Positions 1 to 5,839 of a stretch of 7,977 nucleotides of DNA are shown piece after piece. Origin of the DNA: Chloroflexota bacterium (lineage in GTDB: Bacteria > Chloroflexota > Dehalococcoidia > Lucifugimonadales > Australimonadaceae). The stretch covers positions 1-7,977 of the forward strand of contig JAPOOH010000051.1 in assembly GCA_026713505.1 (NCBI GenBank), read 5' to 3'. A program made the position numbers and the translations under genes. Position 1 is the stretch's first letter. Each line of letters opens with the position of its first letter. The notes under the pieces are model-generated. The model was not told the origin of the DNA. It was given only the letters and a program-made list of their open reading frames with translations, and did no database searches.

Positions 1-365
1 CCGCCGAAGGTGCGGCGGGGTTTCAGGAGGCGTTCCCGCAGGGGACAGGTGCAAGTCTCGCCGTTCAATCCGATGAACCTCATTTCAGCGTAGCCGTGGA
101 CGATGGCCGTGATGACGCGGCCCGGGTCGGGGACGCGCGCGACCTTGGCACAGTGTTTGAGGTAGGAGTTGAGGGGAACGATGTCGATGATCGGGACGGA
201 GACGCGAGTAGCATCCTCGACGAGGGCGAGGATGTCCGGCGCGGGTCCGCCACGCTCCAGGGCCTGCTCCCAACGCTCGACGAATTTCTCGACGACGGGA
301 GAGAGGGCGGCCTGCGCGCGGAGGCAGGCGAGGTAGCGTTCCAGTGCCTTGAGCCGGGCGGTCAT
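1..365 (-). CDS. Unknown protein, 3' end beyond the window
   Basis: This reading frame opens at an ATG overlapping the TGA stop of the helix-turn-helix gene upstream (ATGA) and stays open for 121 codons to the left edge, so the C-terminus is missing. I do not recognise the family. The N-terminal 45 residues look helical and charged (starting MTARLKALERYLACL). Two cysteines lie close together near the edge (C105 and C107, in ETCTCP), followed by a basic stretch (RERLLKPRR). No convincing Shine-Dalgarno precedes the start, which fits translational coupling to the upstream gene. The product is probably co-expressed with the terminase-small-subunit-like protein. Support comes from the unbroken frame, the ATGA junction and normal amino-acid composition; competing frames here give arginine/proline-rich products typical of GC-rich shadows. 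Confidence 0.6.
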   Translation of the reverse strand, partial: MTARLKALERYLACLRAQAALSPVVEKFVERWEQALERGGPAPDILALVEDATRVSVPIIDIVPLNSYLKHCAKVARVPDPGRVITAIVHGYAEMRFIGLNGETCTCPLRERLLKPRRTFG

Positions 366-808
366 CGGGCACCGCGCTGGCTCTTCAGCATGCTGAAGGC
401 GTAGTCCATGATGTCCATGCGGTTGCGGACCTCGGCAAGCTCCTTGATCTTGAGGGAGTTCTGGAGGGCGATGCGGACGGCGGCACTCCTGACGCGAGGG
501 TCGGGGTCTTCGAGGAGGTCGGCGAGGGCGATGGCACCCTTGAGCGCGAGGCCGTTAATCTCGGCGAATGCGAGGTCGGCGACGCGGCGGCGGGCCTGCT
601 CAACCTCGGTGCGGAATTCGGGATCGTGCATCCAACGGGTGAGCGTGGCGCGTCCGATGCGTGCATCGCGAGCGGCCTGGCGCATCGAAGGGGCGGAGAC
701 GATGTAAGGGATGGCGAGCATCTGTCTGGGGGTCAGGCGGGCGGGCGGGAGCGGTGGGGGTCCGCCGGGGACGGTCTCTTCGGCTGTGGTGGCATCATCC
801 GGCATCAT
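362..808 (-). CDS. Small helix-turn-helix protein, phage terminase small subunit-like
   Basis: A 148-residue protein from the chosen start. After a proline-rich, probably disordered leader (residues 1-24), LTPRQMLAIPYI leads into a predicted helix-turn-helix at about 38-62 (MRQAARDARIGRATLTRW then MHDPEF). This arrangement is typical of phBC6A51-type and terminase-small-subunit DNA-binding proteins. A long helical tail follows, with a repeat-like segment LEDPDPRVRSAAVRIAL at 99-115 and a charged helix to the end. In phages such proteins recognise packaging sites; similar stand-alone copies in bacterial chromosomes have no settled role. The frame extends to an ATG at 862, but the tandem ATGs at 808 and 805 are preceded by GGAG at 4 and 7 bases, whereas the 862 start has only a weak site. 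It overlaps the downstream gene by ATGA. Product class is an inference from pattern; a transcription regulator is the alternative. Confidence 0.7.
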   Translation of the reverse strand: MMPDDATTAEETVPGGPPPLPPARLTPRQMLAIPYIVSAPSMRQAARDARIGRATLTRWMHDPEFRTEVEQARRRVADLAFAEINGLALKGAIALADLLEDPDPRVRSAAVRIALQNSLKIKELAEVRNRMDIMDYAFSMLKSQRGAR

Positions 809-810
809 CT
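791..810 (-). repeat. 10-bp tandem duplication at the HTH gene start
   Basis: GGCATCATCC is followed directly by GGCATCATCT on the plus strand. Read on the coding strand, this doubles the ATGATGCC start region and encodes MMP-D-D-A. It creates several closely spaced possible start codons just after the GGAG ribosome site. It is probably a chance slippage duplication. Confidence 0.45.
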
Positions 811-828
811 GGCTCCATCCACTCGTGG

Positions 829-879
829 ATTCCGGCGTTCCGGCGGCGCCACGGTGGGGCATTCCGGGGCCATTCCGGG
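829..879. repeat. Cluster of four TTCCGG motifs upstream of the HTH gene
   Basis: ATTCCGG at 829, GTTCCGG at 837, ATTCCGGG at 861 and ATTCCGGG at 872. The last two are identical octamers 11 bp apart, about one helical turn. The cluster sits in the 265 bp divergent spacer (809-1073) between the HTH gene and the nuclease gene, just upstream of the preferred HTH start. It could be an operator for an autoregulator, but a GC-rich background makes such motifs common. No convincing sigma-70 promoter was found in this spacer. Confidence 0.25.
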
Positions 880-1073
880 CGTGAACGAGGCCGCGATGAG
901 GCCAATAGAGGCCACTTCTTCCTACCGTCCACCCAGCCCGCGCCGTAGCTCGCCGCGCCGGTCAGGAACCATCGTAGGGAAGGGTGCGGCGTACGCGCAA
1001 CGGGCCGGTGTCGCGGTTGTGACGGCAAGGGAGAAGGTAAGATGGAGGGGCAATCTTGAAGAGAGGTCAACCC

Positions 1074-2096
1074 ATGACCAGCGACTCGCTCCTTGCCCAT
1101 CTCGCCTGGCGGTTCCCGGGCGCCACCGAAGACATCGCGACCGAGGCCCTGTCTTACATCCTCTGCAAGCAAGAGGGTGCACGGACGGCCCTGGCGGACC
1201 TACTGAGGTCGGGAGGCGCGGACCCCGAGCCGATGGACTCTTTCGACACACAGCGCGTCTACCAGCGCTCCAAGAAGCCTGACCTCGTTGCCTTCAGCGA
1301 AGGGAGGGAGGTGTTGCTGGTCGAGTCGAAGTTCTGGGCCTCGCTCACGTCCCAGCAGCCGAACGGGTACCTCAGACTGATGATGAAGGACTTGCCTGAT
1401 GCCAAGACCCTCCTTTTCGTCGCACCGAAGGCCAGACAGGACGAGTTGTGGAAGGAGTTGCGCGAGCAGGCAGGCAAGGAGTTTCAGGTCGCCGACGAGC
1501 GAGCCGCGAACGGCGTGCTGAGCGCGACCGTGGACAGCGGCGGGCACCTGCTCATGCTGACCAGTTGGCATACGCTACTCAGGCGCATAGAGCACAGTGG
1601 AACCGATGTAGACGGCAACCTGCGGCAACTGAGGGGGCTGTGCACTCCTGCCTGTGACGATGTGCCTCTTCCCAGCGTGGACGCAACTGACGATTCAGAG
1701 GAATTGAGCAAGGTTGACCATTACAAGGCCTTCCTAGGGGACGCCGTCACCCTGGCAGAGTCGAGGGGAATCATCGACACGAAGGGTCTAAGCTATGGCG
1801 GCCCTGGATACGGGAGGTTCTTCCATTTCGTGAATGCTGCGGGTGAGAGGTTTGCCGGGGCTTACGCTTGGGTCGGGTTCAACTTCGCCCGAATCGAGTC
1901 TCCCTTCTTTCTCTTTTTCCTCTCCACCGGTTCAGACGCCAAGCTGGTGGAGGTCCGGGCGCCGATGGCAGGAGAGTTGGACCGAGACAGCCATGTCTCC
2001 ATCCCGATCTCCGCGAGGGCAGGGTATGCGTACGTACGAGAGGAAGTGGTCGGGAAGCTGAAGGAGATCAGAGACCGAATCACGGTCATTGGATAG
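1074..2096 (+). CDS. Probable PD-(D/E)XK nuclease
   Basis: A 340-residue protein, numbered here from the chosen ATG. The first ~110 residues carry a nuclease-like pattern: conserved-looking glutamates at 19 and 24 (TEDIATEALSYIL), then PDLVAF with D70, a beta hairpin, and LLVESKF with E84 and K86. That gives D-x13-E-x-K. A QxxxY element follows (Q95 to Y99, QPNGY), as in RecB-like and restriction-type members. The remainder (about 215-340) looks like a separate alpha/beta domain with aromatic-rich strands (FFLFFL) and I cannot name it. ATG 1074 has GAGAGG seven bases upstream; a TTG six codons earlier is also preceded by GGAGGGG and cannot be excluded. It is followed 5 bp later by a methyltransferase gene, suggesting one operon. 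Base composition is less GC-rich than the neighbours, hinting at transfer. A DNA-targeting defence role is inferred, not shown. Confidence 0.75.
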   Translation: MTSDSLLAHLAWRFPGATEDIATEALSYILCKQEGARTALADLLRSGGADPEPMDSFDTQRVYQRSKKPDLVAFSEGREVLLVESKFWASLTSQQPNGYLRLMMKDLPDAKTLLFVAPKARQDELWKELREQAGKEFQVADERAANGVLSATVDSGGHLLMLTSWHTLLRRIEHSGTDVDGNLRQLRGLCTPACDDVPLPSVDATDDSEELSKVDHYKAFLGDAVTLAESRGIIDTKGLSYGGPGYGRFFHFVNAAGERFAGAYAWVGFNFARIESPFFLFFLSTGSDAKLVEVRAPMAGELDRDSHVSIPISARAGYAYVREEVVGKLKEIRDRITVIG

Positions 2097-2101
2097 GGTT
2101 T

Positions 2102-2971
2102 ATGACCACGCATGAACACCTCATGCCCCCTACCCTCCGCATACTGCCTGAGCGGCTCGTCAACAACCTGGAGCGCGCACGGTACCAGTATGCAGTCAGG
2201 ATGCAGAACATCCCGCACTACTACACGGTCGCAAAGACGTGGGCCGATCACAAGGACGGCATGAGCGAGGAGCTCATGTGGACCGTGTGGGAGATGCGGA
2301 AGCACGACGTGATGCGTCCGTTCATGGGACGGGAGCAGCACTACCTAGACGTCAACGGCTTCTCGTACTGGACGATGGTCCCCCGAGACGAGGAGACGAT
2401 GCTCATCAACCGGCAGTACTGCACGCACGGGGCGTACGACTCGCCGTTCGACGCCATGGCGCACCAGTACGACGATTCGGATCGGCCGTGGCGGGCCGTG
2501 AAGGACGAGCGCGAGGCGCTGTATGCGCCCGCCGCGCCGTCGGGGCGCGTGCTCGACGTCGGCTGCGGAACGGGGCTGCTGGTCGACTATTGCTACCTAC
2601 AGATCGACCGCGAGCGGTACGTCGGCATCGACCCGAGCGCGGGGATGCTGGCGAGGTTCGCGCTCAAGCACCCGGACTACAAGGCAGAGGCGACGTTGCT
2701 CCGGACGACGTTCGAGGACTACGAGACGCCTCTGCGGTTCGACACGATCGTTGCGATGGCGGGGTCAGCGTCGCACGTCACCGGCGTGGGTATCGTCGAG
2801 AAGGCGCGGCATCTGCTCGCGCCCGGGGGACGGGCGTACCTGATGTTCTATCGCGACCCGGCTGCGGCGTTCGAGCGGATGGGAATCGAGATGCCGCCGC
2901 TCGCGGAGACGCCGGAAGGGGCGGAGAGGGATGGGGACTACGTCGCGCTGGAGTTGGCGAGGGACGGGTAG
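2102..2971 (+). CDS. Class I SAM-dependent methyltransferase with extra N-terminal domain
   Basis: A 289-residue protein. The C-terminal two-thirds is a Rossmann methyltransferase: motif I VLDVGCGTG at 150-158 binds SAM, GID at 175-177 supplies the acidic residue for the ribose, FDTIVAM at 213-219 is the motif IV strand, and LLAPGGRAYLMFY (238-250) is the post-I strand region. Motif IV lacks the DPPY/NPPY signature of amino-DNA methylases and the PC motif of cytosine methylases, so a small-molecule or protein substrate fits better by sequence. Residues 1-110 form an additional domain with NIPHYYT (37-42), W-rich helices, YLDVNGFSYWTM (81-92) and LINR (101-104). I recall similar segments near methyltransferases in bacteria and phages but cannot name the family. 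The frame is open upstream inside the nuclease gene, but ATG 2102 follows that stop by 5 bp with AGGG close by; ATG 2123 is an alternative. Likely cotranscribed with the nuclease. Confidence 0.85.
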   Translation: MTTHEHLMPPTLRILPERLVNNLERARYQYAVRMQNIPHYYTVAKTWADHKDGMSEELMWTVWEMRKHDVMRPFMGREQHYLDVNGFSYWTMVPRDEETMLINRQYCTHGAYDSPFDAMAHQYDDSDRPWRAVKDEREALYAPAAPSGRVLDVGCGTGLLVDYCYLQIDRERYVGIDPSAGMLARFALKHPDYKAEATLLRTTFEDYETPLRFDTIVAMAGSASHVTGVGIVEKARHLLAPGGRAYLMFYRDPAAAFERMGIEMPPLAETPEGAERDGDYVALELARDG

Positions 2972-3015
2972 ACAGTGCAGCAACTCCCTCCCCCGCCGGT
3001 TCACCCTCACCCTAA

Positions 3016-3038
3016 CCCTCTCCCCTCGAGGGAGAGGG
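3016..3038. repeat. Dispersed CCCTCTCCC hairpin repeat, copy 1
   Basis: CCCTCTCCC (3016-3024) pairs perfectly with GGGAGAGGG (3030-3038) around a 5-nt loop CTCGA. It is preceded by TCACCCTCACCCTAA. The same leader and stem recur at 7151-7186. It lies between two convergent genes. No T-tract follows on either strand, so it does not look like an intrinsic terminator. I take it as a REP-like dispersed element. Confidence 0.7.
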
Positions 3039-3056
3039 GATCAGACCCAGGGCGAG

Positions 3057-3076
3057 GTTCCTGCCTCCGCAGGAAC
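3057..3076. repeat. GTTCCTGC/GCAGGAAC hairpin repeat
   Basis: An 8-bp perfect stem, GTTCCTGC and GCAGGAAC, around the loop CTCC. The 13-mer CCGCAGGAACGAC (3067-3079) recurs exactly at 4201-4213, in another intergenic gap. This suggests a second small dispersed repeat family placed next to the CCCTCTCCC hairpin. No T-tract follows it. Confidence 0.6.
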
Positions 3077-3093
3077 GACTTACAAGCGCCGCC

Positions 3094-3915
3094 CTACCGC
3101 ACGGCGGGGCCGCCGTGCTGCTGCTGGCCGAGGCGGTTGTAGGTGACCGGGGTCGTGACGAGCAGGCCGGCGTCGACCGGAAGGACGACGCCCGTTATCC
3201 AGCGCGCCTCGTCGCTGGAGAGGAAGCCCGCCGCCCAGCCGATGTCCCAAGCGGTGCCTTCGGTGCCCAGGACGCCGGCCTCGCGCCGGATCTGGCGGAG
3301 GTCGTCGTCCATGCGAGGCGCGACCATCGGGGTGTAGACGAGGCCGGGCGCGATGCAGTTCACGCGGATGCCGTCACGCCCGTGGTCGCCCGCCATGGAC
3401 TGGGTGAGGCCGACCACCGCCGCCTTGGACGTTGTGTACGGCGTGCTGCTGTTCGCGCGCAGTCCCGCGATGGAGGAGAGTGTGATGATGGAGCCGCCTC
3501 CGCCCTTCTTCATCTCCGGGATGGCGTATTTCGAGGCGAGGACGATGCTCTTGACGTTGACCGTCATGATGTGGTCCCACTGCTCCTCGGTGACCTCGGT
3601 CACGTCTGCGCGGGTGGAGATGCCAACGTTGTTGTGAAGGATGTCCAGCCGGCCGTAGCGCTCGACCGCCGCGCGCACCATCGCCTCGCAGTCGGCGGCG
3701 CTCGTAACGTCGGCGCCCATGGCGGAGGCGGTCCCGCCCTCGGCCTCGATCAGCCCGAGCGTCTCCTCGGCGCGTTCGAGCTCGCGGTCGACGAGCAGCA
3801 CACTGGCGCCCTCACGCGCGAAGAGGATGGAGGCGGCCTTGCCGTTGCCGATGCCCGGGCCGCTCGACCCCGCCCCCGTCACTATCGCCACTTTGCCTGC
3901 GAGCCTGTCTGCCAC
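3094..3915 (-). CDS. Short-chain dehydrogenase/reductase (SDR), classical type
   Basis: A 273-residue NAD(P)-dependent oxidoreductase of near-normal SDR length. The nucleotide-binding loop TGAGSSGPGIG (13-23) is longer than the classical TGxxxGxG. D43 at the end of the second strand (LLVDRE) favours NAD. Next come D69-V70 for the adenine contact and NNVG at 95-98 in place of NNAG. The catalytic tetrad is intact: N120, S147, Y160 and K164 (YTTSK), then the APG loop at 189-191. The start is GTG, with AGGAGGA six bases upstream. It begins 1 bp after the stop of the small gene before it and is the last gene of the leftward cluster. In context it may oxidise a cis-diol or alcohol produced by the Rieske enzyme, but the substrate is not readable from sequence. 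A C-terminal tail of about 15 residues (glutamine/histidine/glycine) is unusual. Confidence 0.93.
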   Translation of the reverse strand: MADRLAGKVAIVTGAGSSGPGIGNGKAASILFAREGASVLLVDRELERAEETLGLIEAEGGTASAMGADVTSAADCEAMVRAAVERYGRLDILHNNVGISTRADVTEVTEEQWDHIMTVNVKSIVLASKYAIPEMKKGGGGSIITLSSIAGLRANSSTPYTTSKAAVVGLTQSMAGDHGRDGIRVNCIAPGLVYTPMVAPRMDDDLRQIRREAGVLGTEGTAWDIGWAAGFLSSDEARWITGVVLPVDAGLLVTTPVTYNRLGQQQHGGPAVR

Positions 3916-3916
3916 G

Positions 3917-4132
3917 CTAATCCTCCTGTGAATCGCTGTCGTCTTCAGCGAGGCCGCTCACCATGGGGTGTCCCGCGAGCAGGCCGGACATCTCGGTGAC
4001 CCGCCCCTCGAAGATCTTGCCCTCGATCGCGGACTCGACCTGTGCGTACCAGCCGTCAGCCAGCTTGAACAGCTTGATGGTGAGGTGACCGTCCCGTACG
4101 ACGATCTCGTCTGCCGCTTCGGGCCACCGCAT
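3917..4132 (-). CDS. Small unknown protein between Rieske and SDR genes
   Basis: A 71-residue protein I do not recognise. ATG 4132 is chosen because GGGAGG lies six bases upstream. An ATG nine codons earlier (4159) has a poor site. The sequence suggests several short beta strands (EIVVRDG, LTIKLFKLADGWYAQVES, KIFEGRV), followed by a strongly acidic tail (AEDDSDSQED). There is no signal peptide or membrane segment and no cysteine, so it is not a ferredoxin. Its stop is 1 bp from the SDR start, which implies co-translation with the SDR. It may be a small accessory or regulatory subunit of a neighbouring enzyme; this is inference from position only. Confidence 0.65.
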   Translation of the reverse strand: MRWPEAADEIVVRDGHLTIKLFKLADGWYAQVESAIEGKIFEGRVTEMSGLLAGHPMVSGLAEDDSDSQED

Positions 4133-4187
4133 GGTCGGCCTCCCTTCGCTGCGGGGCATCTTCCGCTACGCGGGCGCTGCGGCGCAA

Positions 4188-4213
4188 GCGGGAGTGCCCG
4201 CCGCAGGAACGAC
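4188..4213. repeat. Short hairpin plus shared CCGCAGGAACGAC motif
   Basis: GCGGG (4188-4192) pairs with CCCGC (4197-4201) across the loop AGTG, followed by CCGCAGGAACGAC (4201-4213), an exact copy of 3067-3079. It fills the 90 bp gap between the Rieske stop and the small gene. It may be a degenerate copy of the repeat seen at 3057-3079. The stem is short and no T-tract follows, so a terminator is not claimed. Confidence 0.4.
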
Positions 4214-4222
4214 GGCCATTGA

Positions 4223-5488
4223 CTAGGCGAAGTTGGCGTCGATCTCCGGGGCGAGTTGCGCCTCGATGAGCGGTTTGAGGTTCGGCTTGTCGCGGAAGGG
4301 GCCGCCGGTGACGTCGTAGCCGGGGGAGTAGGAGTGTTCCTGGGGCAGGACGATGACGCCCTTGTCCTCCCGGTGGACGTTTATCGGCTCGCCGCCGTCC
4401 TCAACGATCTGCAGCTGCTCCTCCAGCACCTTGCGGTAGAGGATGATGCCGATGTCCGTGACGCCGAGCGCCTCGGTCGTGCGGTCGCTGATGGGGCCCT
4501 GCATGATCCAGGCTGCCTGGTCCTGGCCGAGCACCCAGTCGGCGCGGATCCGGCCATCGTTCTTGAATACGTTCTCGTACTTGTAGGGGACCTCGGTCTG
4601 CTCGACGACCTCGCCTATCTCCGGCACGCGGACGCGCAGGACGATGTGGTAGGTGTGGGTGTCGTCCATGGGCACGCGCATCTGGAAGCCGTGGTTGCGC
4701 TGCTGGCCGACGCGGAGGATGTTGGGGAAGAGCACCGGGTGGCCGATGCGCCACCACTCGTTCTCCTCGGTGTCGCCGGTCATCAGACGGCGCTTGATGA
4801 CGCCGTACTCGAAGCGATCGAACCCGACCTTCACCTCGTGGCGGCCTCGGGCACCGTCGCCCTGCATCTGCTTCTTCCACGCCTCGCGCTCTTCGGGCGG
4901 CTTCTCCATACCGAGCACCCAGGAGCCCCAGTAGTTGTGCAGCCACTCGAAGTGCACGGGGTCCAGCGAGTTGTCCATGCACTGCAGCCAGTTGCAGGGA
5001 AGCTCCATCGCCACGACCCAGCGCTCGACGTTCTCCCACTCGAAGAGGTCCCAGCGCGGGAGGAGCGGCGTGGGCGCAGGCCCCATGTAGGCGAAGACGA
5101 TGCCGGCCTTCTCCTGGACGGGGTACGCCTTGATGCGCACCTTGTCCTTGAACTTGGAGCCCTCAGGCTCCGACGGCTGGTCCATGCACTGGCCGGTCTC
5201 GTTGAATATCCAGCCGTGGTAGGCGCACCTGATCCCATTCTCCTCCGGGATGCCGTAGGAGAGGTTGGCCTTGCGGTGCGCGCACGACGGCTCAATGAGG
5301 CCAAGCGTGCCCTTCGCGTCGCGGTAGAGGACGAGGTCTTCGCCGAGGAGGCGCATCTCCTTCGTGGGGTTGTCGGCGTTCAACTCGGCGCTCGGAGCGA
5401 TGGGGTGCCAGTAGCGGCGGAGCAACTCGCCCATCGGGGTTCCGGGGCCGACTCGTGTGAGACGCTGGTTCTGTTCCGCAGTGAGCAT
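4223..5488 (-). CDS. Rieske non-heme iron oxygenase, phthalate dioxygenase-like alpha subunit
   Basis: A 421-residue ring-hydroxylating or O-demethylating oxygenase of usual length for the phthalate/vanillate (PobA/Pht3) branch. The Rieske [2Fe-2S] site is C69-x-H71 and C88-x2-H91 with 16 residues between (CAH ... CAYHGW). The catalytic mononuclear iron site is D172-x3-D176-x2-H179-x4-H184 within DNSLDPVHFEWLH, where H179 and H184 are ligands and D172 or D176 the likely inter-subunit electron bridge. D323 (GQDQAAW) is a plausible third ligand, just before QGPISDR, a stretch typical of this branch. Start ATG 5488 has GGAGGT six bases upstream. Such enzymes need electrons from a reductase; none is in the window. 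It is flanked on both sides by small unknown genes and sits downstream of the Gfo/Idh gene. Hydroxylation or demethylation of an aromatic acid is inferred; the substrate is unknown. Confidence 0.93.
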   Translation of the reverse strand: MLTAEQNQRLTRVGPGTPMGELLRRYWHPIAPSAELNADNPTKEMRLLGEDLVLYRDAKGTLGLIEPSCAHRKANLSYGIPEENGIRCAYHGWIFNETGQCMDQPSEPEGSKFKDKVRIKAYPVQEKAGIVFAYMGPAPTPLLPRWDLFEWENVERWVVAMELPCNWLQCMDNSLDPVHFEWLHNYWGSWVLGMEKPPEEREAWKKQMQGDGARGRHEVKVGFDRFEYGVIKRRLMTGDTEENEWWRIGHPVLFPNILRVGQQRNHGFQMRVPMDDTHTYHIVLRVRVPEIGEVVEQTEVPYKYENVFKNDGRIRADWVLGQDQAAWIMQGPISDRTTEALGVTDIGIILYRKVLEEQLQIVEDGGEPINVHREDKGVIVLPQEHSYSPGYDVTGGPFRDKPNLKPLIEAQLAPEIDANFA

Positions 5489-5571
5489 CTAAGGACCTCC
5501 GATTCGACGGTTTCCTTCTTGTGGGTGATGATACTCCTGTGAGGCAAGAGCAGGAAGGGCTGGGTAGCGGC

Positions 5572-5808
5572 CTAACGGCTCCCTGCCCGCCAGTATTCGA
5601 CGATCCAAGGTTGGGCATCCTCGTATCGTCCGAAGAAGTCGCTCTCGGCGTGGTGATCGGCGTTAAAGAACCGCCACCCCTGGAAATCGATGGGGCCCCG
5701 GAATACCTGGCGCATTCTGTACAGATAACCTTTGCATTCGCCGTCGAGGAATACGTCGATCCGTGTTCCCCCGAACTCCTGGTAAGGCTCTCCGTAGGTG
5801 ATCTCCAT
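5572..5808 (-). CDS. Small unknown protein between Gfo/Idh and Rieske genes
   Basis: A 78-residue protein of unknown family. It starts 31 bp after the Gfo/Idh stop and ends 83 bp before the Rieske start, on the same strand. AAGG lies eight bases before the ATG. The pattern is mixed alpha/beta, with a beta pair (TRIDVFLDGECKGYLYRM), an aromatic GWRFFN strand near the middle and a helical tail (AQPWIVEYWRAG). Three aromatic and histidine-rich positions (NADHHAESDFFGRYEDA) are notable. There is one cysteine, no signal peptide and no transmembrane segment. It is too small for the beta subunit of a ring-hydroxylating dioxygenase (about 160-190 residues). Normal amino-acid composition and tight packing support a real gene; function is unknown. 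Confidence 0.62.
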   Translation of the reverse strand: MEITYGEPYQEFGGTRIDVFLDGECKGYLYRMRQVFRGPIDFQGWRFFNADHHAESDFFGRYEDAQPWIVEYWRAGSR

Positions 5809-5839
5809 GCCGAGGCCTTCCTCGAGCGAGGCGTCGTTC

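Noticed and set aside
1017..1043. Possible sigma-70 promoter (TTGTGA and TAAGAT) upstream of the nuclease gene.
   Set aside because: Each box matches only four of six consensus bases and the spacer is 15 bp, so it is no better than chance in this length of sequence.
626..1282. A + strand open frame crossing the divergent spacer.
   Set aside because: The product is arginine/glycine/serine-rich and overlaps both the HTH gene and the nuclease start in other frames. It has no domain signal.
1868..2101. Upstream in-frame extension of the methyltransferase inside the nuclease gene.
   Set aside because: The extra 78 residues are arginine-rich shadow sequence, and the ATG at 2102 directly follows the nuclease stop as expected for an operon.
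1074..2971. A classical type II restriction-modification system.
   Set aside because: The methyltransferase has no DPPY/NPPY or cytosine-methylase PC motif and no target-recognition domain, so the label is not justified despite the nuclease partner.
3016..3076. Intrinsic bidirectional terminator between convergent genes.
   Set aside because: The stems are good, but no T-tract follows on either strand. Rho-dependent or other ending remains possible.
3115..3999. A 294-codon open frame on the + strand opposite the SDR gene.
   Set aside because: It has no recognisable motif and shadow composition. The SDR tetrad is intact on the other strand.
4256..5542. A 428-codon open frame on the + strand opposite the Rieske gene.
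   Set aside because: The product is rich in low-complexity valine, leucine, alanine, histidine and aspartate and has no family motif. The minus strand carries intact Rieske and iron-site motifs plus a strong ribosome site, so this is a GC-rich antisense shadow.
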